Assembly: GCF_009729555.1 (NCBI RefSeq)
Contig: NZ_WODC01000001.1
Location: forward strand, 744,001-808,000
From: Pseudodesulfovibrio alkaliphilus
Lineage (GTDB): Bacteria > Desulfobacterota > Desulfovibrionia > Desulfovibrionales > Desulfovibrionaceae
Reading direction: 5' to 3'
DNA length: 64,000 nucleotides
The notes under the pieces are model-generated. The model did no database searches. It was not told the DNA's origin and saw only the letters and a list, made by a program, of their open reading frames with translations. Shown here in pieces: positions 44,846 to 54,177 of this stretch (position 1 is the first letter of the stretch; every line of letters starts with the position of its first letter). The translations under genes and the position numbers were made by a program.

Positions 44846-45569
44846 CACAATAAATCAGACTGTTAAAGATCAAGAGGCCAACATCTTATGTACCTTCTTC
44901 GAGCTGCGTTGACTTTGAAAATCAATTTCTCTAACCTTAAAGCTTTGTCGCTTCCTTTATTCTTGGTTCTTCGTGATGGAGTTCCAGATCAGTAGGCTTT
45001 GAAGGACGCTTGGTGTTGCCCCCTCAGAAAAATTGCGCGAAATGGGTGGAGCTTTCATTGAGCCATTGACAGCTCTATTACTGCGAATTCTTAGGGTCAG
45101 AACAAGGCGACAGGTCTGGTGACGTTTATAATGCTCTCCTAGCTTGCAAAAACCACGATCTTTTTGGGCACTCTTTGCATCAGATTGAACAGCAATGCAA
45201 GCAACGCATCCGGCTTCAGCCTCCTCAACCCTTAGAGGCAAAAGGTAGTGTCTCAACACTTGCTAAAAAAACACGATTTAACACGTTGCAGCTATTGACG
45301 AAGATCCCTCGAACCGCAACTTCCACCCTTGAATTCCATAGCCTCGGCGCAGGAAAAAGCCGCTCCGTTGCAACCGACAACTTGACCGTGACAGTATGCC
45401 GGGAGGTTGGCTGTAGTTATTCTACGGTATCGTATGCAGCGAGATCGGGCATGCCGAGCGAGGGATTTCTCTGGCCGATATACATATGGAAACATGAGGG
45501 ACGGATCGACTAAGGCACATAAATATATAATAATTTAAGCACTATGCCAAGCAACGCACGAGATACTTT
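44846..45569. other. AT-rich gap between the IS remnant and the sigma-54 activator
   Basis: Short open frames exist (for example 45175-45513 on the plus strand) but show no family features, codon bias or ribosome site. The stretch is much lower in GC than the DNA to its left. Near its end TATAAT at 45526-45531 could be a -10 for the activator gene, though no good -35 is seen. Confidence 0.4.
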
Positions 45570-46988
45570 ATGAAAAGATGTTCCCTGAACGATACGCCCT
45601 TGGAAAAAGCTTTGCTCCCCGAAGGAAGAGAGTCCTGGGATGGCCTCGCTTCGCTGCTTGATGTCCTGCCGGGCATGGCATACCGACGCGTCAATGATGG
45701 CAAGTGGTCTCTCGCCTATGTCAGTGGAGGTTGCCGTGAGCTGCTTGGGGTCGAGCCAGAGGAAATGACAGCCCCTGGCGCAGGGGGATTCACCAATTAC
45801 ATCCACCCTTCCTATCACGTCAGATTTGACGACGCTTCAAAGGCTCTTGCGTATGGAAGTGGCTCCTTTCGGCTGGCTTATGTCACCTCGCATAAACGCG
45901 GATGGGATAGGTGGGTTTTCGATACCGGGGTCGGCGTCTTCGATAGCCGGGGCAAGCTCCAGTACGTTGACGGCTTTGTGTCCGACCATTCGGGCTACAA
46001 GGAAATCCAAAGCGGGATGAGTCGGCAGCTCGGCGAATTCCAGGACTATTTCAGGTCGAGCCGCCTGGGCGATATTGTCGGCAAGTCACCGGCCATGCAA
46101 AACGTCTTCAGCGCCATCATTCAAGTCGCACAGTCCGACGAAAACGTCATCGTCTATGGAGAATCCGGTACTGGGAAGGAGTTGGTAGCCCGCGAAATAC
46201 ACAGGGTCAGCAGGCGGGCGGCCAAGCCGTTCATCCCGGTAAACTGCGGGGCCATTCCTGAAAACCTCATGGAAAGCGAACTGTTCGGCTATCGCAAAGG
46301 GGCTTTCTCCGGTGCAGACAAGGACAAGCAAGGGCTGTTTGAAGCGGCCCATGGCGGGACACTATTTCTGGATGAAGTGGGCGAGATTCCTCTGACCATG
46401 CAGGTAAAACTGCTCCGCGCCCTGGAAGGCGACGGGTTCACGCCGATGGGTGGCTGCGAGGTGGTGAAACCTGACCTGCGTGTCGTTGCTGCCACAAACA
46501 GGAACCTCGCCGACATGGTGGCTAAAGGGCAGATGCGGGCTGATTTCTACTACCGGATCAATATAATCCCCATTCTCATTCCGCCGCTACGCGAGCGCAA
46601 GGAGGACATCCCCCTTCTTGTCGGCCATTTCCTGGGGCAAAGCGATGAGAACAAGTTCATTCCCGGGAGTTCCCTCAAGGCCATCATGGCCTACGACTGG
46701 CCAGGAAATGTAAGGGAATTGAAAAACCAACTTCGTCAATACAGGACATTGGGATTCATGGATATGCTCCACTCCAACGCCGACGACGAACCTGCCCACA
46801 ATTCTCTGGCCTCGCCAACGGCAAAGAGCCTTCGGGAACACCTGGCGCAATGCGAGGTCGAGGCCATCTCGGCCGCCTTATTTCAGAACCAATGGAATCG
46901 AACCAAGACCGCCAACGCCTTGGGCATTGACAGACGAACCCTCTTTGACAAGATCAAAAAAATGGGACTTGATAGCGCATCCGGCTAG
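45570..46988 (+). CDS. PAS-containing sigma-54-dependent activator
   Basis: A 472-residue enhancer-binding protein. Residues 25-150 form a PAS-like sensor ([20 protein letters not shown], and [20 protein letters not shown]). The AAA+ domain spans about 165-390, with Walker A GESGTGKE, Walker [14 protein letters not shown], and the sigma-54 loop as GAFSGA in place of GAFTGA. A Fis-type helix-turn-helix closes the protein ([20 protein letters not shown]). It has no response-regulator receiver domain, so it senses its signal through the PAS domain. A sigma-54 promoter 170 bp downstream makes the import genes its likely targets. Confidence 0.9.
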   Translation: MKRCSLNDTPLEKALLPEGRESWDGLASLLDVLPGMAYRRVNDGKWSLAYVSGGCRELLGVEPEEMTAPGAGGFTNYIHPSYHVRFDDASKALAYGSGSFRLAYVTSHKRGWDRWVFDTGVGVFDSRGKLQYVDGFVSDHSGYKEIQSGMSRQLGEFQDYFRSSRLGDIVGKSPAMQNVFSAIIQVAQSDENVIVYGESGTGKELVAREIHRVSRRAAKPFIPVNCGAIPENLMESELFGYRKGAFSGADKDKQGLFEAAHGGTLFLDEVGEIPLTMQVKLLRALEGDGFTPMGGCEVVKPDLRVVAATNRNLADMVAKGQMRADFYYRINIIPILIPPLRERKEDIPLLVGHFLGQSDENKFIPGSSLKAIMAYDWPGNVRELKNQLRQYRTLGFMDMLHSNADDEPAHNSLASPTAKSLREHLAQCEVEAISAALFQNQWNRTKTANALGIDRRTLFDKIKKMGLDSASG

Positions 46989-47095
46989 GTGGGGTGCTGG
47001 CCTCCCAAACCGGGGCATTGGGCGATATCCCAGCATTTAGCTCGAATAATTATGTTTTTTCCCTACGCATAGCACGGTGGGGTGGAAACACCCCA
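46988..47095. promoter_or_regulatory. Candidate upstream activator sites for the sigma-54 promoter
   Basis: The 9-mer GGTGGGGTG occurs at 46988-46996 and 47076-47084, 88 bp apart. The second lies in a hairpin TGGGGTG-GAAA-CACCCCA (47078-47095). The pair sits 65-170 bp ahead of the -24/-12 promoter, the range for enhancer sites. The hairpin could instead be a terminator of the activator gene. Confidence 0.4.
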
Positions 47096-47159
47096 ATGGC
47101 CGCCTTTGCGTGTTCCGACATAACAATCTAATATGGCTTACTTTTCAAGAAAAACATCG

Positions 47160-47175
47160 TGGCATGTTTTTCGCT
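47160..47175 (+). promoter_or_regulatory. Sigma-54 (-24/-12) promoter
   Basis: TGGCATGTTTTTCGCT matches the consensus TGGCACG-N4-TTGC with GG and GC in the exact spacing; differences are C to T at position 6 and T to C at position 13. It lies 80 bp before the next gene and downstream of a sigma-54 activator. Confidence 0.75.
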
Positions 47176-47254
47176 AGTAGCGTCCTCATGCGGAGTCCTT
47201 CCTGCGTATTGAGAATGAATGTAACAATCATGTTCAACTAGCGGAGAAAACTGG

Positions 47255-48103
47255 ATGAAAAACATGCCAATCATGGTCAACTCGATATTCATCGGGGACA
47301 AGGTGGTGGATGTGTGCAGTGCCATTGGCATTTATTGCAAAGCCATGTCCACCGGTGCCGTGCCCATGATCGAAACCCGGTATCCCTTCAGCAAGCAGAT
47401 GGAATGCACACTGTGCATTATGGGGCAAAAACGCAAACTGCTCTACAGCACTGCCAAACGGCTTGAAACAAAACATATTGTTTTGGAAAAAAGCGGAGAC
47501 TCGAACAGTCCCTCCCAAATGAGCCAAGAGCTGCGTGAGCTCGGCTACACCGTGGACATTCTCGACTTCACCCAATCCGTATCTGCCGCAATCCTGCAGG
47601 CAGGTGAGATCTTTGGCCGAAAGAAGATCGCACTGGAACGGGCCGACACCTACGAAAAGGAAATGACCAAAGCGCAAGACGCGATGCCCAAAAGTCTTGG
47701 CAAAAAGGTTCTGGTACTTATGGGCCTTTCGCATCGCAAGGCATCAGACACCTATCTCCTTGTGGAAAACTCGGAAGGCGACATCGACAACCTGATCCTC
47801 CGCCCCGCCGGCTGCATTAGTTCAGGCGACGATCTGGCCAAAGGGGATATCCGGGGGATGGGGTTCACGGTCATCAACACCCTTGAAGGCCTTGAATCAG
47901 TCGCTCCTGATGTCATCGCCCTGCTCGGAGACACCTTTGTACCGCAAATGGCAATCCGAAGGCTCCTGGTATCAAATCCCGCAGCCTCACACATTCCGGC
48001 CATCGCGAACCAGGCGGTTTTCTCACTCCCTCACTGTAGCCCAGGCGCTCCGGTATCGATACCGGAATCCATGCAAAGATGGGCCGAGGCGCTGGGATCA
48101 TGA
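47255..48103 (+). CDS. Periplasmic-binding-fold protein without signal peptide (BtuF/FecB-like)
   Basis: A 282-residue protein that looks like a class III substrate-binding protein of iron-chelate/B12 importers. The first lobe has VVDVCSAIGIYCKAM and ETKHIVLEKSG, a long linking helix follows (ILQAGEIFGRKKIALERADT), and the second lobe has KKVLVLMGLSH, GDDLAKGDIRGMGFTVI and the closing HIPAIANQAVFSLPHC. It has no signal peptide (MKNMPIMVNSIFIG), so it should be cytosolic. It is the first gene behind the sigma-54 promoter and ends 34 bp before the TonB receptor. It may bind the imported ligand or its metal inside the cell. The fold call is by pattern only. Confidence 0.6.
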   Translation: MKNMPIMVNSIFIGDKVVDVCSAIGIYCKAMSTGAVPMIETRYPFSKQMECTLCIMGQKRKLLYSTAKRLETKHIVLEKSGDSNSPSQMSQELRELGYTVDILDFTQSVSAAILQAGEIFGRKKIALERADTYEKEMTKAQDAMPKSLGKKVLVLMGLSHRKASDTYLLVENSEGDIDNLILRPAGCISSGDDLAKGDIRGMGFTVINTLEGLESVAPDVIALLGDTFVPQMAIRRLLVSNPAASHIPAIANQAVFSLPHCSPGAPVSIPESMQRWAEALGS

Positions 48104-48137
48104 TTGATTTCATTGGAGAAAAGGAGTGAGAGGAAAA

Positions 48138-50159
48138 ATGTGCAAGAAAAGCAGCTTGAAACTGGCACACAGAGCGGTCGCCTTTGCGTTGGTCGCACTG
48201 CTGACGTTGCCCGGAGTCGCGGCAGGGAAGAATCCCGAGAAAAAGGCCGCGCAACAAGAAAAGGGGAAAACCGGCATCATACTGGACACCGTGGTGGTCT
48301 CCGCAACCCGCACAGAAGTTTCGGCATTCGAGGCTCCGGCGTCCGTGTCCGTGGTCGGAGAAGAGGAAATCAACCGGGAGCAACCCACCACTATCAGGGA
48401 TCTCCTCGAAAACATTCCCAACGTGGATTTCTCCAGCGGAACCTCCACCTACTTCCAGGTGCCGAGCATTCGCGGGCTGGAGGACGAACAGACCATCATC
48501 AAGATAGACGGCGCCCGCCAGCTCTATAACGACAATGCGGGCAACGCCAGAACACCGATCGTCATCGAACCAACCTTACTCAAACAGGTCGAGGTGGTCC
48601 GAGGCCCCTCCTCCACCCTGCATGGCTCAGGCGGGATCGGCGGCGTCATCTCCATGCAAACCAAGGACGCCTCCGACATGCTCAGGCCCGGCGAAAAATT
48701 CGGGGCTCAGATCAGGGGTGGGCATCAGTCGGTTGATTCCCAGGAGTGGCTTTCCTCCACGGCCTATGCCGGGGATGACTTCTTCGGTTTGGTAGCCAAC
48801 TTGACCACCCGCGACTTCGGACACATGCGCACCAGTGATCCGGACAGCAGCAATTCCGTGATCTATCGCACCGGCAGCAGCACCACCAACTACCTCAAAG
48901 GCTCCATCACTCCGTCCGAGGGACAGTACGCCTCGCTGGCCTACAACAGGTTCGAAGATGTCTTCCACACCGCTGGCGGCAGCGTATACCGCACCAACCA
49001 AACCCAGGTCACCGGCAACTACAACCTGAGCCCCGCAGACAACGACTGGCTCGATCTGCGCGCCGTAGGCCAATACACATACCGAGCCAACAGCTCCCAA
49101 GTCGCCATAGAATCCAGCGACAACATGGTCGGTTGGGGGGGCGACATTCAAAACACCTTCCGCTTCGGCACGGAAGAGGTCTTCCACCACACCCTGACAG
49201 CGGGCACAGACTATTACATCGACCACCAGAAAGGATCGGACGCCACCAGGCCCAAAGCCACAGGGTGGGATTACGGGATGTTCATTCAGGACAACATATC
49301 CCTGCCCTACGGATTCTCCCTCATCCCGGCCGCCCGGTACACTCAATACAGCCGCAAGGAATCAAGCGGCCAATGGGCGAGCCAGAAGGAGTCCGAAATC
49401 ACTCCCAAGGTCACCGCCAACTGGAAGGCCCGCAAGTGGCTCAACCTCTTCGTCACCTATGCAGAATCTTTCCGGCCGCCGTCCCTGAACGAGATTTACT
49501 TCTTCATGGATTGGCCCGGCTTCGGCCAAGTGGTTCCCAATCCCGACCTCAAACCGGAAAAGGGAAAAACCTGGGAGTACGGCACGGGGCTGACCTTTGA
49601 CGGCGTGTTCACCGACAATGATCCGTTGCGCATCAAGGCCGTGTATTTCCGGGAGATCATAAAGGACTTCCAGAGTGCCGTGTTCATCGGCGGTGTTCTC
49701 CCGAACATGCGCTGGACCACAGTCAACACCGGCAGCGTCCGCCGCTTCGGCTACGAAGCCGAGATGCACTATGCCTATGAGCGCTACGCCATGAGCCTGA
49801 CTTACGGCAAGGTCATGGGCATGGACGAGGAAACCGGAGCCCGTGTGGGCCAGACCCCGGAACAGGTCGGGCTGCGGGTACACTGCGACATCCCGGAATA
49901 CGATCTTGGCCTAACCTGGAAATCCGACTACACCGCCGAGTCCAAGGGGTACCAGCCGTGGAACGGCAGCACCGACACCGTGCCTGACTACCATATCCAT
50001 GGCTTTGCCGTGGCCTGGACCCCTAAGAGTCTTCTGGGCTACGAGGGCCTGCGCGCAGACCTTGGCGTAGACAACCTTTTTGACAAGAAATACATCACCT
50101 ACCGCGGTGCCTGGGACCGGGGCAGGAATGTCAAGCTGGGGCTGTCCCTCACATTCTAA
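48138..50159 (+). CDS. TonB-dependent receptor, heme-receptor type
   Basis: A 673-residue outer-membrane receptor. Signal peptide: MCKKSSLKLAHRAVAFAL onward to GVAAG. The TonB box region is LDTVVVSATRTE, followed by the plug (VSVVGEEEINREQPTTIRDL, GSGGIGGVISMQTKD) and a beta-barrel ending VKLGLSLTF with the usual terminal phenylalanine. FRPPSLNEIYF and VVPNPDLKPEKG match the FRAP/NPNL boxes of heme receptors, but no histidine lies between them. ATG 48138 is preferred over GTG 48126. It is in the sigma-54 unit and followed by a Yej-type ABC importer. Confidence 0.85.
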   Translation: MCKKSSLKLAHRAVAFALVALLTLPGVAAGKNPEKKAAQQEKGKTGIILDTVVVSATRTEVSAFEAPASVSVVGEEEINREQPTTIRDLLENIPNVDFSSGTSTYFQVPSIRGLEDEQTIIKIDGARQLYNDNAGNARTPIVIEPTLLKQVEVVRGPSSTLHGSGGIGGVISMQTKDASDMLRPGEKFGAQIRGGHQSVDSQEWLSSTAYAGDDFFGLVANLTTRDFGHMRTSDPDSSNSVIYRTGSSTTNYLKGSITPSEGQYASLAYNRFEDVFHTAGGSVYRTNQTQVTGNYNLSPADNDWLDLRAVGQYTYRANSSQVAIESSDNMVGWGGDIQNTFRFGTEEVFHHTLTAGTDYYIDHQKGSDATRPKATGWDYGMFIQDNISLPYGFSLIPAARYTQYSRKESSGQWASQKESEITPKVTANWKARKWLNLFVTYAESFRPPSLNEIYFFMDWPGFGQVVPNPDLKPEKGKTWEYGTGLTFDGVFTDNDPLRIKAVYFREIIKDFQSAVFIGGVLPNMRWTTVNTGSVRRFGYEAEMHYAYERYAMSLTYGKVMGMDEETGARVGQTPEQVGLRVHCDIPEYDLGLTWKSDYTAESKGYQPWNGSTDTVPDYHIHGFAVAWTPKSLLGYEGLRADLGVDNLFDKKYITYRGAWDRGRNVKLGLSLTF

Positions 50160-50167
50160 CGACAATC

Positions 50168-50193
50168 GGGCGCCCCCCGGAAGGGAGGCGCCC
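50168..50193 (+). other. Intra-operon hairpin between receptor and binding protein genes
   Basis: Arms GGGCGCCCCCC and GGGAGGCGCCC with a GGAA loop pair with one mismatch. There is no T tract, so it more likely stabilises the upstream mRNA or reduces read-through than ends transcription. Confidence 0.45.
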
Positions 50194-50211
50194 GCCAACG
50201 GATTGCTTACA

Positions 50212-52035
50212 ATGTCCCGATTCAGTAGCGTGTGCGCTTTATTGCTGCTAGTCTGCCATGCCTACGCGGCGGCGGCGTATGCCGCGCCGCCTGCCCATGC
50301 GGTGTCGTCAGCGGGCCAGCCCAAGTACGGGCCGGGATTCAGCCATTTCGCATACGCCGATCCTGATGCCCCCAAGGGAGGAGAACTGCGCCAGAGCGCC
50401 ACGGGCAGGTTCAACAACCTCAACCCCTTTTCCACCAAGGGAATCCCCCCGGCAGGTTGGCATTATCTCGCCGATAGCCTGACCGTGGCCGCCGAGGACG
50501 ATCCCTTTACCCAATATGGCCTTGTGGCCGTAGGGATAGAGATGGCCGATGATCGGTCGTGGATCGCATTTCATCTCGACCCGCGAGCCCGCTTCCACGA
50601 CAAAACCCCCATCACCGCCCATGACGTGGCCTTCACCTATCAAGCCATGAGCAGAGGGTTTGGCAACGCTTTTCGCCGGTTCTTTCATCACGTCGAGTCC
50701 GTAGAAACACTCGGGGAGCGCACGATTCGATTCAATTTCAAACCCAATGCTCCCCGATCGCTCCCGTTCATTCTCGGCCAGCTTCCGATCTACCCGGCCC
50801 ATTTCTGGGACGGAGATGACCTGGAGCATACCACACTGACTCCGCCCTTGGGCAGCGGACCGTACCGGGTGAAGTCCCTCAAGCCCGGCCGCGAGATCAT
50901 CTATGAAAGGGTCACGGACTATTGGGCCAAGGACCATCCCGTCCGCCGGGGTCAGTTCAACTTCGACATCGTCAGGTTCGACTACTACCGTGACGCCACA
51001 GTGGCCCTCGAAGCGTTCAAGGCCGGGTTGTATGACATCCGACAGGAGCATTCCGCCAAGGTCTGGGCCACGCTCTACAGCGGCCCGTCCCTCGAATCCG
51101 GAGAAATTGTCCGGGAGGAAATCAAACATGAGCAGCCCCTCGGCATCCAGGGGTTCTTTTTCAATATCCGACGGCCGGTGTTTCGCGACTGGCGCGTCCG
51201 GCGCGCACTCCTGCTCGCCTTTGACTACGAATGGGTCAATCGCAAGCTCTTGTTCGGGCAATACCCGCGTAACAGCAGTTTTTTCACCAATTCGGAGTTG
51301 GCGGCACGCGGCCCTGCCCAGGGCCGCGAACTGGCGCTCCTGGAGCCCTTCAGATCAACCCTGCCCCCCGAACTGTTCAAAACAATTCGCTCCATCCCAT
51401 CCACTCCCGGAGACGGCTTCAACCGCGAAAACCTGCTTGAGGCCGCCCGACTCTTGGAGGAGGCCGGATATGACCTGCAAGGCGGACGGCGCATTCACCG
51501 GGATACCGGTCAGCCGCTCGAATTCCGTCTGGTCACGGACTCCACCTCCATGCGCCGTATCGCCATGATCTTCGGCCGACAGTTGCAGCGCCTTGGCGTT
51601 GATATGCAACTTCTGCTGGTGGACTCACCCCAATTCATCCGGCGGTTGCGCGATCACGACTACGACATGGTGGCCTCGTCCTATGGCCAAATGCTGATCC
51701 CTGGGCAGGAGCAGATGCTCTATTGGCACTCCTCTGCGGCTCAAATGGAAGGCGGTCGCAACCTTATCGGCCTGACCCGGCCCGATGTGGACGCCCTGAC
51801 CGAGGCTCTGGCCCTGGCCGACTCCTGGGAAGAAACCGTGGCTGCAGGCCGTGCACTGGACCGGGTGCTCATGTGGGGCGACTATGTCATCCCATTGGGC
51901 GGATCGACGTTCTACAGGGTCGCGTGGTGGGACAGGTTCGGCTTTGTGGACAAACGCCCCGGATATGGCCTGGCCCTGGACTGCTGGTGGGAAAAGAAAC
52001 CGCTGAACAGGCCGACAACACGAGGGGACGGCTAG
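50212..52035 (+). CDS. ABC transporter substrate-binding protein, family 5 (YejA-like)
   Basis: A 607-residue periplasmic binding protein of the oligopeptide/dipeptide family. Signal peptide: VCALLLLVCHAYAAAAYA up to about residue 25. The YejA-like start is GFSHFAYADPDAPKGGELRQ, followed by FNNLNPFSTKGIPPAGW; the family 5 core is present in ITAHDVAFTYQAM and GSGPYRVKSLKPGREIIYER. It delivers a peptide-like ligand to the permease pair encoded next. ATG 50212 has no clear ribosome site; the frame is open upstream into the receptor gene. Yej systems take up peptides and peptide-like antibiotics such as microcin C. Confidence 0.9.
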   Translation: MSRFSSVCALLLLVCHAYAAAAYAAPPAHAVSSAGQPKYGPGFSHFAYADPDAPKGGELRQSATGRFNNLNPFSTKGIPPAGWHYLADSLTVAAEDDPFTQYGLVAVGIEMADDRSWIAFHLDPRARFHDKTPITAHDVAFTYQAMSRGFGNAFRRFFHHVESVETLGERTIRFNFKPNAPRSLPFILGQLPIYPAHFWDGDDLEHTTLTPPLGSGPYRVKSLKPGREIIYERVTDYWAKDHPVRRGQFNFDIVRFDYYRDATVALEAFKAGLYDIRQEHSAKVWATLYSGPSLESGEIVREEIKHEQPLGIQGFFFNIRRPVFRDWRVRRALLLAFDYEWVNRKLLFGQYPRNSSFFTNSELAARGPAQGRELALLEPFRSTLPPELFKTIRSIPSTPGDGFNRENLLEAARLLEEAGYDLQGGRRIHRDTGQPLEFRLVTDSTSMRRIAMIFGRQLQRLGVDMQLLLVDSPQFIRRLRDHDYDMVASSYGQMLIPGQEQMLYWHSSAAQMEGGRNLIGLTRPDVDALTEALALADSWEETVAAGRALDRVLMWGDYVIPLGGSTFYRVAWWDRFGFVDKRPGYGLALDCWWEKKPLNRPTTRGDG

Positions 52036-52036
52036 C

Positions 52037-53131
52037 ATGCTGACATATCTTGCCAAAAGATTCCTGTTTCTGGTCCCGACGCTCTTGGGCATCCTGGCGG
52101 TTAATTTCTTCGTCGTCCAGTTTGCCCCTGGTGGTCCAGTGGAACAAACCATCGCCCAGATGACTGGCGCGAACCGCTCCGTGCTGGAGCGGGTGAGTGG
52201 GGCGGCTCCGGACGAAATGCGCTCCGCCGACACCTCTGTCTCCCAGTCCATCTACAAGGGGGCCGACGGCCTGGACCCGGCCCTAATCCGGCAAATCGAA
52301 GAATACTACGGATTTGACAGACCTGCGGGCGAACGTTTCCTGCTCATGCTGAAGAATTACGCCACCATGAACCTAGGCGAGAGCTTTTTCCGCGACTCCA
52401 CCGTGACGGACCTCATTCTTGAGAAAATGCCGGTTTCGATTTCCCTTGGGCTGTGGAGTACCCTCATCATCTACCTGGTCTCCATTCCCCTTGGCATTGC
52501 CAAGGCGGTGCGCAGTGGCAGCCGTTTCGATGTCTGGACGACCACAGCCGTGATCACGGGCAACGCCATCCCCACGTTCCTCTTTGCAGTCGTTCTCATC
52601 ATCTTCACAGCGGGCGGACGCTATCTCCAGTGGTTTCCATTGCGAGGCCTGACTTCGCCGAATTTCGACGACTTAAGCCTTGCCGGTCAGATTCTCGACT
52701 ATTTCTGGCACATGATCCTGCCGGTAACCTCCATGCTGCTCGGCGGATTCGCGGGGCTGACGCTACTCACCAAAAACTGCTTTCTGGACGAAATAGGCAA
52801 GCTTTATGTCATGACCGCCAGGGCCAAGGGGCTGACCGAAAAGCGCGTACTCTACGGCCACGTCTTTCGCAACGCCATGCTTCTGGTCATTTCCGGCCTG
52901 CCGGCAGCCTTTATCGGAATTTTCTTCACCGGGTCGCTGCTGGTGGAGGTCATCTTCTCTCTGGACGGCCTTGGCCTCATGGGTTTCGAGGCCGCCATGG
53001 AGCGTGACTACCCGGTTATGTTCGCCACCCTCTACATCAGCTCGCTGATCGGACTTGTCATGAAGGTGGTCTGCGACATCACCTATATGTTCGTTGACCC
53101 GCGCATCAACTTCAACTCCTTCGACTCGTGA
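52037..53131 (+). CDS. ABC transporter permease (YejB-like)
   Basis: A 364-residue inner-membrane permease of the BPD family. It begins MLTYLAKRFLFLVPTLLGIL, with a long periplasmic loop and five further membrane segments. The EAA-like motif for ATPase contact is YVMTARAKGLTEKRVLYGHV. QFAPGGPVEQ near residue 32 is typical of DppB/YejB proteins. It begins one base after the stop of the binding protein, so coupling is likely. It pairs with the next permease. Confidence 0.9.
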   Translation: MLTYLAKRFLFLVPTLLGILAVNFFVVQFAPGGPVEQTIAQMTGANRSVLERVSGAAPDEMRSADTSVSQSIYKGADGLDPALIRQIEEYYGFDRPAGERFLLMLKNYATMNLGESFFRDSTVTDLILEKMPVSISLGLWSTLIIYLVSIPLGIAKAVRSGSRFDVWTTTAVITGNAIPTFLFAVVLIIFTAGGRYLQWFPLRGLTSPNFDDLSLAGQILDYFWHMILPVTSMLLGGFAGLTLLTKNCFLDEIGKLYVMTARAKGLTEKRVLYGHVFRNAMLLVISGLPAAFIGIFFTGSLLVEVIFSLDGLGLMGFEAAMERDYPVMFATLYISSLIGLVMKVVCDITYMFVDPRINFNSFDS

Positions 53132-53133
53132 CC

Positions 53134-54177
53134 ATGCGCATATTCACGCTCTCGGGCATCAACCGCCGCCGATGGCACACCTTCAAGGCCAACCGCAAGG
53201 GATATTGGTCCCTGATGCTGTTGCTGACACTGTTCGGCCTCAGCCTGTGCGCCGAACTGGTGGCCAACGACAAACCATATGTGGTCAAACATGGTTCGCA
53301 CTACTATTTTCCCATGATGCGGGATATTCCAGAAACACAATACGGTGGCGATTTCCAGACCCCGGCCGACTACCGGGACCCGGCGGTCCAGTCGATGATC
53401 CACGAAAACGGCTGGATGCTCTGGCCCCCGGTTCGATTCAGCTATGACACGGTCAACTACGCCTGCGCCGAACCTTTTCCCGCGCCGCCGAGCTTTGACA
53501 ACCCCCTGGGAACGGATGAATCCGGTCGTGACGTGTTCGCCCGCGTGCTCTACGGATTTCGGCTCTCCATGGCGTTCGGCCTGGCCCTGGCCGCCATAGG
53601 CTCCGCAGGTGGCATCCTGGCTGGTGCCTATCTCGGCTACAAGGGAGGGTGGACAGACATCCTGGGACAGCGGTTCATGGAAATATGGGGCGGATTGCCG
53701 GTCACCTATCTGCTCATAATTCTGGCCAGCTTCACCGAGCCAACCTTCTTCATGCTCCTTGGCATCATGCTGCTTTTCAGCTGGATGGGGCTTGTGGATG
53801 TGGTCCGCGTAGAATTCCTACGCTGCCGGAATCTCGAATATGTGAAGGCCGCACGGGCTCTGGGCATGAGTGAGGGAGCCGTCATGCTCCGCCATATCCT
53901 GCCCAACGCCCTCGTGGCCACCTTGACCTTCATGCCATTCATTCTCAGCGGATCGATCACCACCCTGACCTCGCTGGATTTTCTCGGCTTCGGCCTCCCG
54001 CCGGATTCTCCGGCCCTGGGGGAGCTGCTGGCCCAGGGCAAGGCCAATCTCCATGCCCCGTGGATTGGTGTTTCCGCCTTTGGTGTTCTGGGCATGCTGC
54101 TGATCCTGCTGATTTTCCTTGGCGAAGCGGTTCGTGACGCCATGGCTCCGCTTTCCAACAACCGGGGGACAAAATGA
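53134..54177 (+). CDS. ABC transporter permease (YejE-like)
   Basis: A 347-residue permease of the DppC/YejE type. RWHTFKANRKGYWSLMLLLT is the usual N-terminal amphipathic part and first membrane helix. NPLGTDESGRDVFARVLYGF is a family signature, and YVKAARALGMSEGAVMLRHI is the EAA-like loop. GTG 53128 overlaps the preceding stop and is an alternative start. The stop overlaps the start of the ATPase gene (ATGA). Confidence 0.9.
   Translation: MRIFTLSGINRRRWHTFKANRKGYWSLMLLLTLFGLSLCAELVANDKPYVVKHGSHYYFPMMRDIPETQYGGDFQTPADYRDPAVQSMIHENGWMLWPPVRFSYDTVNYACAEPFPAPPSFDNPLGTDESGRDVFARVLYGFRLSMAFGLALAAIGSAGGILAGAYLGYKGGWTDILGQRFMEIWGGLPVTYLLIILASFTEPTFFMLLGIMLLFSWMGLVDVVRVEFLRCRNLEYVKAARALGMSEGAVMLRHILPNALVATLTFMPFILSGSITTLTSLDFLGFGLPPDSPALGELLAQGKANLHAPWIGVSAFGVLGMLLILLIFLGEAVRDAMAPLSNNRGTK

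Noticed and set aside
44260-44900. Complete insertion sequence with terminal inverted repeats
   Set aside because: Only a broken transposase is visible; no matching ends or target duplication were found.
45175-45513. 112-codon frame and its antisense partners in the AT-rich gap
   Set aside because: No ribosome site, family match or plausible codon bias; treated as non-coding.
47211-47229. Fur-like site GAGAATGAATGTAACAATC downstream of the sigma-54 promoter
   Set aside because: Only 12 of 19 positions match the consensus, far weaker than the two boxes near 59 kb.
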